DNA of 64,000 bases, from contig CM040430.1 in assembly GCA_022702705.1 (NCBI GenBank), positions 83,534,227 through 83,598,226 on the forward strand. The letters are read 5' to 3'. This DNA is from Papilionanthe hookeriana x Papilionanthe teres (Eukaryota > Streptophyta > Magnoliopsida > Asparagales > Orchidaceae). Below are positions 45,380-56,400 of the stretch, one piece after another (within the stretch, counting starts at the first letter, position 1; every line of letters starts with the position of its first letter). The position numbers and the translations under genes are program-made. Under the pieces are notes generated by a model. That model saw only the letters and a program-made list of their open reading frames with translations. It searched no databases and was not told where the DNA came from.

Positions 45380-46590
45380 GGGCTCAAGTATCGAAGAAGA
45401 GAGTTTGGAATTTAGGCTCCAAGCTCGGATAGAAGATCAGAATTTAGGTACTGATCGAAAGGAATGAAGACCAGAATTTAAGTACCAGCCTTGGAGAGAG
45501 GATCGGAATTTAGGTACCGATCTCACAAAGGATGAGAATCAAAATTTAGGTACTGATCTCGAAAGAGTGAGAATTGAAATTTAGGTATCAATCTCGAAAA
45601 GAGAGTCAGAATTTAGGTACCGACCTCGAATGAGAGTCAGAATTGAGGTACCGACCTCGAAATTTTGAATTGAAATTTAGGTATCAATTTGAAAGTGAAT
45701 CGAAATTTAGGTATCAATCTCGAAAACAGAGTCAAAATTTAGGTACCGACCTCGAAGGAAGAGAACTGGAATTTAGGTACCAGTCTCGAAATTTTGAATT
45801 GAAATTTAGGTATCAATTCGAAAGAGAATCAAAATTTAGGTATCGATCTCGAAATGGATGAGAATCGGAATTTAGGTACTGATCTCGGAATGAGAACTAG
45901 AATTTAGGTACCAGTCTCGGAAGTTTAGAATTGAAATTTAGGTATCAATTCAGAAGAGAATCAAAATTTAGGTATCGATCTCGAAAAGAGAGTCGGAATT
46001 TAGGTACAGGCCTCGAAGGAAGAGAACTGGAATTTAAGTACCAGTCTCAAAATTTAGAATTGAAATTTAGGTATCAATTCGAAAGAGAATCAAAATTTAG
46101 GTATCGATCTCGAAAAGGATGAGAATCAGAATTTAGGTACTGATCTCGGAATGAGAACTGGAATTTAGGTACCAGTCTTAGAAGTTTAGAATTCAAATTT
46201 AGGTATCAAATCAGAAGAGAATCAAAATTTAGGTATCGATCTCGGAAAGAGAGTCGAATTTAGGTACCGACCTCGGAGGAAGAGAACCGGAATTTAGGTA
46301 CTCAGCCTCAAAATTTAGAATTGAAATTTAGGTATCAATTCGAAAGAGAATCAAAATTTTGGTATCGATCTCGAAAAGGATGAGAATCGAATTTAAGTAC
46401 TCGATCTCGGAATGAGAACCGGAATTTAGGTACCAGCCTCGGAAGTTTAGAATTAAAATTTAGGTATCAATTCGAAGAGAATCGAAATTTAGGTATCGAT
46501 CTCGAAAGAGAGTCAGAATTTAGGTACCGACTCGAAATGAGAACTGGAATTTAGGTACCAGTCTCGGAAGTTTAGAATTGAAATTTAGCG
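45380..46590 (-). repeat. E0 3' UTR tandem array, 30-35-bp monomers in a ~130-bp higher-order unit
   Basis: Monomers contain AATTTAGGTAYC followed by a RRTCTCGAAA-type motif. Types alternate regularly, with an ATTGAAATTTAGG marker recurring near 45790, 45930, 46060, 46190, 46320 and 46450. The sequence is unrelated to the 83-bp satellite at the same place in E1 and E2. Confidence 0.9.
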
Positions 46591-46892
46591 AAGGATATGA
46601 ATCCATGCCATCATAACCAAATCAAAAATTTTCGTGGTTCTGTGTCAGTAGACTCAGTCAACCTTCTCAAAAAAGGGAAGGAATCGCGGAGAGTTGCAAA
46701 AAGTTTAAGAGCAGCCGAAGGCTGGGGATTTCAGATTTGAGAATTTTTTTTTTGGTTGTTTATTGTGATTTGATCTTTAGTTTAGAGTTCATGTTTATTT
46801 AGAGTTTGTTTTGACATTCAGATTTTTCAAAAGAGTTCTCATTTATATTTTTTTTTTACTTTACCTTTGTTCTTTGTTCGAAGTTCTTTTAA
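46591..46892 (-). other. E0 3' UTR between satellite and conserved block
   Basis: Non-coding, T-rich toward 46840-46860. Nothing further is recognised. Confidence 0.5.
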
Positions 46893-47217
46893 TTTAATGG
46901 CGTTTCCTTACCAATTTGCACAAAAAGAGGTGAAGGAAAAACATGACATGGTCACTTTCATTCCAATCTCGTTGAAAATACATCATACAACTTGATCCAA
47001 AACATGATGATATTTTCTTTGAGAATTTGATATCTCATACAATCCATGTAAATCCAAAATGGATTTTGTAAGATTCTTCAAGTTTCTTCCAAAAGCAAAC
47101 TCGTCAAAATCCATGTCTGAATAGTGAGATACATGGACAATAACATCACCTTCCAAGTCATCCTTGGCAGGAATGCCATATGGATGTGTATTGGAGGTGT
47201 GCTATTTCTCATGTAAC
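46893..47217 (-). other. E0 conserved 3' UTR block downstream of the AlkB stop
   Basis: Third copy of the block found at 9868-10167 and 26698-27001, more diverged but clearly alignable (ATGGCGTTTCC, GACATGGTCACTTTCATTCC). Confidence 0.5.
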
Positions 47218-48709
47218 TCACAGCTCGTAGGGCCGAAAGCTCTCCAATTCTAGATCTGGCTGAAAGTGGTAAGGCATCTTTTTATCGTCCATTCTTCTAA
47301 AAGTAACTGAGATCCGCTCCACAGGTACTCGTGGAATGCAATGTTTCGCAACGTCTGCTCCATTTCCTTTTAACACCATGACAGAACCTACCGGTAGTGG
47401 TATCTCCACTCGCCCTCGAAACTTACCGGGGCCTACAATCCGGAGGTCAGATCTGAACATGATGTTGCACTGGTTGACGAATGACACTGTGCAGAAGGGT
47501 CTAACAAAGTCATGATGGTCTATATGTGGAGGTATGCAGTCACCTTCCTTATAGATGTTAATAATGCAGCTGTTGGGTATGCAATCCGCAGGCAATACCC
47601 TCCATGTTATCATCCTTTTTACCATTCTTTTGATAATCCTTGGCATCGCATCTACTTCACTGTGACGAAGTATCCCTGGTGGATTTCCTTTTCTGTCTAA
47701 CGCGAAGTTGTAGCAACATCCGCACTGGATCGTAACCCTTCCTTTCCCTGGCATCCATCTTCGGGGTTCTGAATAAGTCTTTTCTCTCAGACGACCAGCT
47801 CAGCCCATTTTCTGGAGTTCAAGTATTCAGTCCACAATCTGTTGTTGTTCGTAATCTGAGAATACATCTGTGTGTAGCTCGAGACCTTCCAAGATATTGA
47901 TCCTCTTGCCTCCAATTCTTTCAAAGTATTCGAAAGTTTTCTTCTCAACACTTTGCATCCTTTCCAGCTCATATTCCGGGATTATCTGCAAATGACGAGG
48001 TCTAGTAACATACTGCGGGATGTATGGCTCAACCCCAGCACGTTCTCCTGCATGTCTTGGCTCCTCGGGGATGGTCTCTATCGGGACATCCTCCAGGGTT
48101 GCTTTCGCAACAAGACTCTTCACAACTGGTAGCTCTGTTCGGCGTCGAGGCACTGATTCTATCTCTGCTCTTCTTGGCATTTCTTTTATCTGTTCCGACT
48201 TTCTTGGAGTTGACTCTTTTCTTTCTGGTTCCTGACGAACCGGTCTCCTCGGAGTATGTGTACTGGCGGTAGAAACTGTTTCTTCCTGCTGATCTACTGC
48301 TAGTTTAGTCAACATCTTGCGAATGCGGCGATTCTTGTTCCTCCGTTGAGTGGCAGTGAGAGTAGCTCTCCTTACCCCTTGAATTTCTGCTGTTGCGGCG
48401 CTGACAAGCCTACCCTCTGCTGTGGCAACCACGGACTTAACTTTCCTATTTTCTCCGGTTGCATGAGCGGCGTTTGCTTTTCTTTTTTTACTGCTAGATT
48501 GGTGGCTTGGGCCACCCATTTTCATCACTGTCTGGCTGTGAAGTTTTTCTCGATCAACTAGGATCCAATCATTTTCTTCGTATTGTAAGCCGGCTGGTGT
48601 GAAGTCTGAGTCAATCTCTATGATTGCTCCATCCCTCACCCTCTTTTCATCGAGTGCTAGACTCACGCCATTTCTAAAGTTCAGAACCAACCGCCCATTC
48701 GATATTTCC
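47218..48709 (-). pseudogene. E0 accessory ORF: ALKBH9/10-like AlkB dioxygenase, one internal stop
   Basis: The best-preserved AlkB reading of the three: one frame of about 490 codons from just after the acceptor-like CGCAG (48710) to TGA at 47220-47218. It is broken only by TGA at 47829-47827, where E1 and E2 have TGT (Cys), and by loss of the usual ATG (ATA near 48703). The domain starts at about 47892 (LEGLELHTDVF). Visible are CGCCYNFALDRKGNPPGI, NIYKEGD, PPHIDHHDF (His 47526-47524, Asp 47520-47518), IPLPVGSVMVL, GNGADVAKH (distal iron His 47343-47341) and RISVTFRR (2OG-binding Arg 47298-47296). All catalytic residues expected for AlkB are present. The N-terminal part has NGVSLALDEKR, KKRKANAAH and a basic QRRNKNRRIRKMLTKLA. 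Confidence 0.9.
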
Positions 48710-48965
48710 CTGCGAAAAACAAGGAAAGGATCAGGGGCTGTACTAAGAACACGAACAGTAGAAAAATATTTTTATTAATGAAGAGCTTTTATTTGTTCAT
48801 TTTAAATTCAAGTAGGAGTAGGAAAAGGTGAGGAAAGATCAGGAATGAATTGATTTAAAAGGAAATATCAAGATTTTATTCTTTCACACATCTTTTTTTT
48901 TTTAACACACATTTTTTTAATGGTTTTTATTTTATCATCCATTTTTTTATTTTTAGGTTCGGACC
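48710..48965 (-). promoter_or_regulatory. E0 integrase-AlkB spacer with splice-acceptor-like end
   Basis: Non-coding, T-rich spacer. In element sense it ends CTTTCCTTGTTTTTCGCAG at 48710, directly before the AlkB frame, as in E1 and E2. Confidence 0.5.
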
Positions 48966-50276
48966 CAGCCATAAGTAATTACTGTGCCTGTGCTTCTAGG
49001 AATGAGGATTCATCCTTCGAAACATCAGGTTGCATAATACTTCTTTAAATACCATCCATTAACTGGAAGCATAGGTCATTCTCCACGAAAATTCACCAGT
49101 TGGTAGAAACCTCCTGAGTAGACTGTCTCGACCACAAATGGCCCTTCCCAAGTCGGTTCAAATTTACCACCTATCTTGCGATGTGCAAGAATAGGTCTTC
49201 TGAGAACAAGAACTAAGTCACCGACTTTGAAAGTTCTTAGACGGACTCAGCTTTATCATGGGCCCGGATCATCTTGGCTTGATACGGTCCAAATTCTGCT
49301 GTGCGAAAAGTCTCTTCCCTTCCAAGCTTTCCAATTCATCCAGTAGTAGTCTGGCATTTTCTTCTGTGGTGATCTTTTCTGCAATTGCAATTCAGAGTGA
49401 CGGAAGCTGAACTTCCAGGGGTAAGACGGCCTCGGACCCGTACACTAAAGCGTAAGGCGTAGACTGAGTAGGAGTCCTAAAAGTCGTCTTGTAGGCCCAT
49501 AAGGCTTCTAACAACTTCTCGTGCCAATTTCTTTTGTTGTCGTCTAAAGTTTTCTTTAAAATTTGAACGAGAGTTTTATTAGAAGCCTCGGCCAAGCCGT
49601 TTGCTCTTGGGTAGTAGATCGTTAAGTATCACCAATCTATCCCGTGTCTTTTGACAAAATTGTTAATCTTTGTACTCTTGAATACAGACCCATTATCTGA
49701 AATGATCCTGCGCGGTACACCAAAACGGTAAACAACTTGATTATTGAAGAACTGTAGCACGTCATGTGCCTTCACTTCTCTGATTGGTATAGCTTCTGCC
49801 CATTTAGAAAAGTAGTCTGTAGCTGCAAGGATGAAGCGATGTCCTTTTGAAGAAGGCGGTTCTATCGGACCCACTATATCTGTGCTCCAACACTCAAATG
49901 GCCACAATGCGATTGTCGGATGCAGCATATTTGGAGGTTGGTGTAGAACCACTCCGTGCACTTGGCATTGGTGACAACTTTTGGCAACTTTCATACAGTC
50001 GGTCATCATTGAGGGCCAGTAGTACCCTAGTCTTTTAATCTTCATTTTCATTTTCGGACTCGACTGATGAGCGCCATAAAGTCCAGAGTGTACTTCTTTA
50101 ACAATTTCACGAGCCTCGGACCCGCTCAGGAATCTTAGCCACATCTGATCAAAAGACCTTCTGTATAATGTATTGTTTATTAATGCCTAAGACAGAGTTC
50201 TTTTCTTGATTTGATGGGCTAACGACTTGTCATCTGGTAAGTTTCCTATTTGCAAGTAGTCTATTAGTGGCTGCCG
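48966..50276 (-). pseudogene. E0 integrase, several stops
   Basis: The catalytic half reads 50144-49629: WLRFLSGSEAREIVKEVHSG, GAHQSS, CHQC (HHCC zinc motif), GYYWPSM, Asp in STDIVGPI, FILAATDYFSKWAEA, FGVPRRIISDNGS with the second Asp. It stops at TGA 49631-49629, where E1 and E2 have CGA or CGG-type Arg codons. The piece 49595-49392 (NKTLVQILKKTLDDNKRNWHEKLLEALWAY) holds the region after the third catalytic residue. The C-terminal domain continues degraded to about 48966. Integrase order and motifs match E2. Confidence 0.88.
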
Positions 50277-51413
50277 TCAATCTTTTGTATCTTCTGTCAC
50301 TGCTGCAATTGTTGCTTCTGTTCTTCCTTTTGATTTATGTATTGTATCCATGTCGAGCTGTGATAGGACCTGTCGTCCTTGAACCGACACTTCAATCGAC
50401 TCATCCTGCAAGCAGGCAAATTCCTTTGCAATGCGGGCTAACGCATCGGTGAGAGCATTTTCTTTTCTGGGAATCTTGTAGATTGTTACATTTGGAATTT
50501 GTTCCAACAATTTCATGGCGTACTTAAAGTACTGCTCGAGTCTTGGCTTTAAAATTTTGTACTGTCCGGTGACCTGTTGAATGATCAACTGAGAATCTCC
50601 GTAGATGTTGATATCCGTTATTCCCATCTGAATGGTTAATTCCAATCCAACTATAAGGGCATCGTATTCTGCCTCATTGTTTGTACACGGTTCTGTTAAG
50701 TGGTAGGAGTATCTTAACATCCCCCATTCCGGTGTTATAAAGATTAGTCCGATTCTTGCCTTACCGGGCACTATCATTTGCAATTCTTTATTCTTCTGTG
50801 CTGAGGACGTTCTGTCGAAGTACAACTCCCAACGCTGATCATCGGGGTCTTCTAGGCTCATTATCTGCTCGTCTGGCAAGTCATCGTTGAGAGGTGATTC
50901 CGCCGGTAAAGAGTGTGTTGCAAGGAAGTCTACTAGGACTTGTCCCTTTACGGTGTGAAGAGGAACGAAAGTTATGTCGAATTGCAATAGTATCATCGAT
51001 CACCTGGCAAGTCTGCCAGAAAGCGTCGGTCGGGTCATCAAGTATTGCAACGGATTAACTCTTGAAATAAGGTTGACCTTATGAGAAAGCATGTAATGCC
51101 TGAGCTTTTGAGCGGCAAAGATCAGAGCCAAACAATGCTTCTCAATCGGAGGATACTTTACTTCCGTCGGAATTAGCCGACGGCTTAAGTAGTAGAGAGC
51201 ATTTTCTTTTCCCCCATCATTGACCTGGGCTAGCAGGGCTCCAAGAGAATCGTCTAAAACCGCGGTATAAAGTATTAATGGTCTACCTGAGACTAGGGCT
51301 GCTAAGACAGGAGGTGTTATTAAGTATTGTTTGATGTCATCGAAGGCATGTTGACATTTGGAGTCCCAAGTAAACTTGGCATCCTTCTTAACCAAAGCAG
51401 AAAAGGCTGACAC
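50277..51413 (-). pseudogene. E0 RNase H plus second, archaeal-type RNase H
   Basis: Two frames in register, separated only by TGA at 51002-51000 (TGG in E2). The first (51413-51000) is the divergent gypsy RNase H: FTWDSKCQHAFDDIK, LYTAVLDDSLGALLAQ, HCLALIFAAQKLRHY. The second (50996-50277) has the four acidic blocks of an active RNase H: WELYFD, NNEAEYDALIVGLE, IYGDSQLI and TDALARIA. A dual RNase H with the second of archaeal type is characteristic of Tat-lineage Ty3/gypsy elements. It probably removes the RNA strand and primers during cDNA synthesis. Confidence 0.88.
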
Positions 51414-52843
51414 CTTCCTGACAAATTCGATATAAAGCGTCGAAGATATGCCAATTTTCCTTGAAAGGATCGTAGCTGTTTCAAGGTTTTAGTAGGAGGC
51501 ATTTCTAAAATAGCTTTAATCTTTTTCGGATCGATTTCAATCCCGCGATGTCGGACAATAAATCCTAAGAATTTCCAGGAGGTGACGCCGAAGGCGCATT
51601 TTAAGGGGTTCATCTTAAGGTTGTATCGTCTTAGTCTCTCGAAAACAATTCTCAAATCATGCAGGTGATCTTCCTTTAGTTTGCTTTTGATGACGACATC
51701 ATCCACGTAGCACTTAACTTGGTTGTGAATGAGATCATCAAAAATCTTCGTCATCGCTCTTTGGTATGTTGCTCCTGCGTTCTTTAGTCCGAATGGCATT
51801 ACTGTGTAGCAAATCACTCCGATCGGCGTTCTGAATGCTGTGAGCTTTTCGTCTTCTGGTGCCATCTTTATCTGGTTGTATCCTGATGATCCATCCATGA
51901 ATGAAAATATTTCATGTGTTGAAGCAATGTCGATCATCAGTTTTAGGATTTGTAGCGGAAATTCGTCTTTTGGACATGCTTTATTTAAATCTCTGAAATC
52001 TACGCAGATTCTGATCTGACCATTCTTCTTTCTGACTAGTACCACTTTGGCTAACCAAGTAGGGTATTCTTCTTCAAGAACAAATTTAGCGTCTATTAGC
52101 TTCTTAACTTCGGCTATTACTTTTTGTTCAATTTCTAGACTCATTCTTCTGGGAGCTTGTTCGATCGGAATGGAAGTAGGATCCACTCCTAGCTTGTGAA
52201 CTCGTGACTTCGGAGCTAATCTCGGCATTTCATCATAACTCCAAGCAAAACAGTCCTTAAATTCCATTAATAGCTTGATTATGTCTTCAGAGTCTTCTTT
52301 GTTGAGTAAGGAGCTAACAAAGGTAGGCCTAGGCTCTTCGCTAGTACCTAAGTTAACTTCCATTAACTCGTCTATTATAGATTTGATTTCTTCCTCAAAT
52401 TCTGGTGGAGCGTCACTGATTAGCAGATCTTCGAGATCATCTGAAGCTTCCAAGCAATCTCCATCATGCTCGCAAGTGACAACCAAGCAAAATCCAGTAT
52501 CATCAACTGATCCTACTGAGCCGAATCCAAGACAATGTTTCGAATTAGGAGGCCGACCTGCATTATTCCATAATTTTTCAAAGTGTTATGACCGGCCTTT
52601 TGTCCATTGTCGAGGTAAGACACCGCGTTGAATTAAATTTTGAACACAGGGAGAGTACCACTCAAAAGGTAGTTCCATTAATTCAGATGAAATAACATCT
52701 TCAAATTGTACATCACTTTCAGTTTTGGAAGAAGAAGCTCCACGGTAGAACTTGATTGGTTTAATATTGCCATTGTGTACCTCCTTGACCACCATACCCT
52801 CGATCTTATTAGAATGGATCGGGGTCAGGGTCATAGTATGCAC
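51320..52843 (-). pseudogene. E0 reverse transcriptase
   Basis: The main frame 52486-51320 (388 codons) holds a complete RT core: LIDAKFVLEEEYPTWLAKVV, RKKNGQIRICVDFRDLN, FMDGSSGYNQIKM, YTVMPFGLKNAGATYQRAM, CYVDDVVIKSK, LKMNPLKCAFGV, then FLGFIVRHRGIEIDP and LRSFQGKLAYLRRFI, the thumb missing from E2's frame. The N-terminal spacer continues at 52843-52586 in another frame. The catalytic YVDD is intact. The frame overlaps the RNase H frame by about 90 nt with a shift near 51400. Confidence 0.9.
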
Positions 52844-52879
52844 ATAGTGGTTAATCTACTCGTACATTGATTTATATTC

Positions 52880-53250
52880 TTTTTTTTTCATCTTCGAGAG
52901 AAATCTTGAATTGCGGTCCCTTCTGACTTATTGTAGCTGCTTCTTTCTTTGTTTCTTCTTCTTCAGAACTGTTTTCCCAATCAACATCGATGACTGGTTT
53001 CTTCTGTCTAACTGTTCCAACGTTTCTTCCGCGTCCTCGTCCCCGGCCTCGACCTCGGGTGCGAGTTCTGGAGAAATCTTCACCATCTCGCCGTAAGGGA
53101 GTGGTGAGTAACTGTTGGACTAGAATTTCAGGTTCTTCATCATCTCGAATTTATTTTGCTTCATTTGGTATGGTATTTCTGGAAAAGATTGTTTTCTTCG
53201 GAGGCGCATAGTAGGCTGCGTCTTCATGAATTCCAATTTCGTGCATGGAG
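52880..53250 (-). pseudogene. E0 protease-RT spacer with RG-rich tract
   Basis: The same spacer as E2 32678-33082. The plus strand shows repeated CCTCGTCCCCGGCCTCGACCT-like codons near 53031-53060 that encode alternating Arg-Gly in element sense. The frame is disturbed. An RNA-binding role is only an inference. Confidence 0.45.
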
Positions 53251-53511
53251 AATGGTTGCAAGTCACCTTTGATACACTGTTCTCCTCCTTCGTAATACTT
53301 TATGCACTGGTGTAGAGACGATGGTACCATCCAGTTTTCATGGATCCACGGTCAACCCAGTAGAGCGTTGAACGATGTCTCAGAATCAATTATGTGGAAT
53401 TTTGCGGTTGTCTTTGCTAAATCACCGGTCTTCATTAGTAGTTTTATCGATCCAAGAGCTCTTTCTCCTTTTTTATTAAAGCCTCTTAATAAGCATCTTG
53501 TCTACTTCAAG

Positions 53512-54017
53512 CTAGCGAGCATCAATTTCCAAATATGCTAGCGTCCGAAGATTCATTATGTTAATTGATGCTCCTGGATCAACCAACACTCTGGAGAGCG
53601 TAAACTTTCCAATAGTGACTGAAATGTATAATGGTCGATTGTGATCGGCTGTTCCCAGTAATAGATCATTGTCCGTGAAGGTAACACCTCGCTGTTCTCT
53701 TAACGAGCAAACTTCATCGAAGGAATTACCGGCCATTTGAGTTAAACAAATCTCTGGATCAAGTAAAGCCTTGATCGTGGCCTCCCTCATCTCCTTCGAC
53801 GAGATCGAGCGTCGTATATGCTTAGTTTGGCTGGTAGCTTCCTAAGATGGGCTAGCACGTTGTAGTTCACTTTATTACCACGTTCCTCGGTTTCTTCCCA
53901 AATGGGCGGTTCCTCCGTCGGGGTTGGCTCTTCCCGAGCAACCACTCGCTTCCCTTTATCCTTCGGACCCATTCTCGGGGTAAAACTTTTCCGCTTCTTA
54001 GATTGACTTCGCATCAC
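53512..54017 (-). pseudogene. E0 Gag-Pol linker and aspartic protease
   Basis: LAHLRKLPAKLSIYDA (54017-53787) leads into a second frame (53790-53512) with EICLTQMAGNSFDEVCSLREQRGVTF, then the protease active site VLVDPGASINI and LAYLEIDAR. It stops at TAG where E2 has GAG (Glu). The remaining protease continues beyond the stop to about 53250. Confidence 0.78.
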
Positions 54018-54130
54018 TTCTTCGCATCTCGGTGCCGAATCCGCCGGTGTTTCCCCTCGAATTAGACCGGCTGGCTTTTTGGAGTTGCTTTAGAATCCGA
54101 TAACTCTAATTCTATCGTGATTGGAGCTCC

Positions 54131-54903
54131 TCAAAATTCACAAATAGACTCACTGCTTGTTGAGCTTCCGTAGCCATCTTTGTGAGCATTTTCTTCATCA
54201 TGGTCATCGAGGTTTAGTATGATTTGAGAATCGTTATTTATATTGGAATCGAGATCCGGATTAGGCCAGTTGTCGTTAGTTACGTAATCGTTAGAAACAG
54301 TCAGAACGTAGCCAACACCATAAGCCTTATCATTATAAGATCCCGACGGGGCGGGCAAATAATCATACAGAGTTAGGAGTTCAAGGGATTTCTTCCCCAA
54401 ATCGGAAACAACCACCCTAGGATAAACAGCCCCTAGTCTACCCTTCGGAGCCTCGATCTTCTTTTCTTCTACGATCTCCTCTTCCTTCTGGGGCGGTTCT
54501 TCAATCGCAAGTGATAGTGCCGGCTCGACAGGTTTCAAACTCTGAGTTGAAGCGCGTACCGAAGCGGCCTGGATGTGATCCAAAATTTTCTTTAAGACTT
54601 TGTCCAGACGGTACTCCATCCATCATCAGTCGTGTACGGGTTTATCAGAATAATAGGTTCCATTGAAATAACATTGAAGGAACCTTCCTTTTGGGGTTCC
54701 TTCATGTATTCCTTTGGGATCGTTATGTTCCCTTTCCGGAGATCGTCATCAAGCCAACTCTTGAAAGTGATGCAATCCTCTATCTTGTGTCCGAGCATCG
54801 GATGGTATGGGCAATAGTTCGGATGATCTTTCTTATTGACTTCCTCCGGCTTCTTGGGCTCTGGCAGCTGAAAATCCGGTGTCTTCATTAAGCTACGGAA
54901 CAT
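54131..54903 (-). pseudogene. E0 Gag zinc-knuckle part and linker
   Basis: 54903-54592 begins FRSLMKTPDFQLPEPK and holds the zinc motif CPYHPMLGHKIEDCITFKSWL. 54619-54131 continues as an acidic linker (GAVYPRVVVSDLGKKSLELLTLYDY, GYGSSTSSESICEF). This is the RNA-binding end of Gag. Confidence 0.8.
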
Positions 54904-55072
54904 CTTCGCTCATCGCTTCGGCTTTGAATGGATATTCTCTATTTAGAAGTTCTCTTAAAGTACGTGACGAATGAGGAGGTTGTTCATAATGCCGAGGTGG
55001 CCGATAGCTCGGACGAGGTTGCCGATAACCCCGCCGAGGTTGCCGATAGCCCTGCTGAGGTTATTGGTATTT

Positions 55073-55770
55073 TTATTGTGGTGGTTGGTAACTAGGCTGC
55101 GGTCGCTCTGACGGTATCTGCATTGGCTGCTTGCCCTTATCTACTGCCGCGATGATTCTAGATTTCTTTTTGAATGTTTTCACAGGCTTTTGCTTATCAT
55201 TCTTGTCTATGAAACTTAACTGTTTTGCCTCTTCTTGCAAGCTCCCGGCCTTGCTAAGTAACTTCTCGAAAGTCTTGATTGTAAATCCTTTAAGGAGGAG
55301 TGCTATCGGGCCATGAATACTTTTAAGTAGGATGCCAACTGCATGTTGTTTTTGAAGCTGTGGTTCACACTTCATGCTTAAGTTTCTCCATCGAAGTATG
55401 TAATCCACTAAAGTCTCGTTCGGCTTCTGTTGCTCCACCACTAGATCACCAATAGTGATGTGGTGTTGAGCCCTGACAAATCATTTAACGAAGAGATTCT
55501 CAAGTTTTGAAAAGGGCTTTACTGAACCGTTTGGCAATTCTGCGTACCAGTCGAAGGCAATCCCTGACAAACTGCTGACGAACTGGTGGAAGAGTAAAAC
55601 GTCGCTCCCACCGACATTGCAGCAACTAGCACGAAAATGTGCGACATGCTGCCGAGGGTTTCCTATTCCATCAAAAGTCTTAAACAGAGGTGGTACGAAG
55701 CCTTTCTGGTATTGGACTGCATCAAACTCTTCAGGGTAAGGTCTGCCCGTCTGAATAGATGCTCCACTCT
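55073..55770 (-). pseudogene. E0 Gag capsid core
   Basis: 55441-55073 reads KPNETLVDYILRWRNLSMKC, LLKSIHGPIALLLKGF and a basic, proline-rich tail. In the same frame upstream, to about 55770, are QYQKGFVPPLF, FRASCCNVGGSD and FDWYAELPNGSVKPFSKLE, separated by TGA at 55483-55481 (CGC or CGA Arg in E2). Together they form the Gag domain. Confidence 0.8.
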
Positions 55771-55833
55771 TGGATTATGCTAAAGCTTCTCGCACCTGCT
55801 GTTCTATCATATTTTTAATGTCCTTTTTTGGAA

Positions 55834-56284
55834 TCATGCTTTGTGTAGAATCCTTCTTTGGTGGTTTGTCTCCGTTGACGGATGTGATCTCCTTTCCTCC
55901 ATCCGCAATATGGATAATTTCTGGAGGTGTCTCTTTCTGAGGCTGGGCCTGACTCTGGAGAGTGGCTTATGCAGCAGCCATCTCTTCCATCCTCTTTGCC
56001 ATCTGGGAAATTGTATCATCTCTTTCCCGAAGTTGAGCTTTCAACACTTCCGGTTCATCTTTTCCGCAACTGCCGGAGCACCTCGTGAAGCCGATGATGC
56101 TCGTGTCTCAACCATGTTGATCTCGGCATACTCCTCATCCATGAACTCTGATGAGTCAACTTCATCTCCTAGCTTTTCTTCTCTTTCTTTTGCTAACTGT
56201 CGGATTTTGGTCCTTAACTTGTCCATGGCCTCCTCTAGTGGCCCTTTTCGCATGGTCTCGCAGTTGTCTCGTGATGGTTGTTGA
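55834..56284 (-). pseudogene. E0 Gag coiled-coil region
   Basis: 56253-56041 encodes EEAMDKLRTKIRQLAKEREEKLG and DSSEFMDEEYAEINMVETRASSASRG; a further charged helix follows in disturbed frame to about 55834. This is the counterpart of E2 35387-36170. Confidence 0.65.
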
Positions 56285-56400
56285 ACTTCCTTCCCGGGAG
56301 TCCCCTTTATTGCAGTAGTACTTTCTTCTAATTCAAGCCTCCTGACGAGACTTTCCTTCTCAGGACATTTCTTTGGTCTTAGCTCGCCAGTGGTAGGTCG

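Noticed and set aside
45643..46122. Plus-strand frames with KFRYQ repeats
   Set aside because: By-product of the E0 satellite read on the strand opposite to the element.
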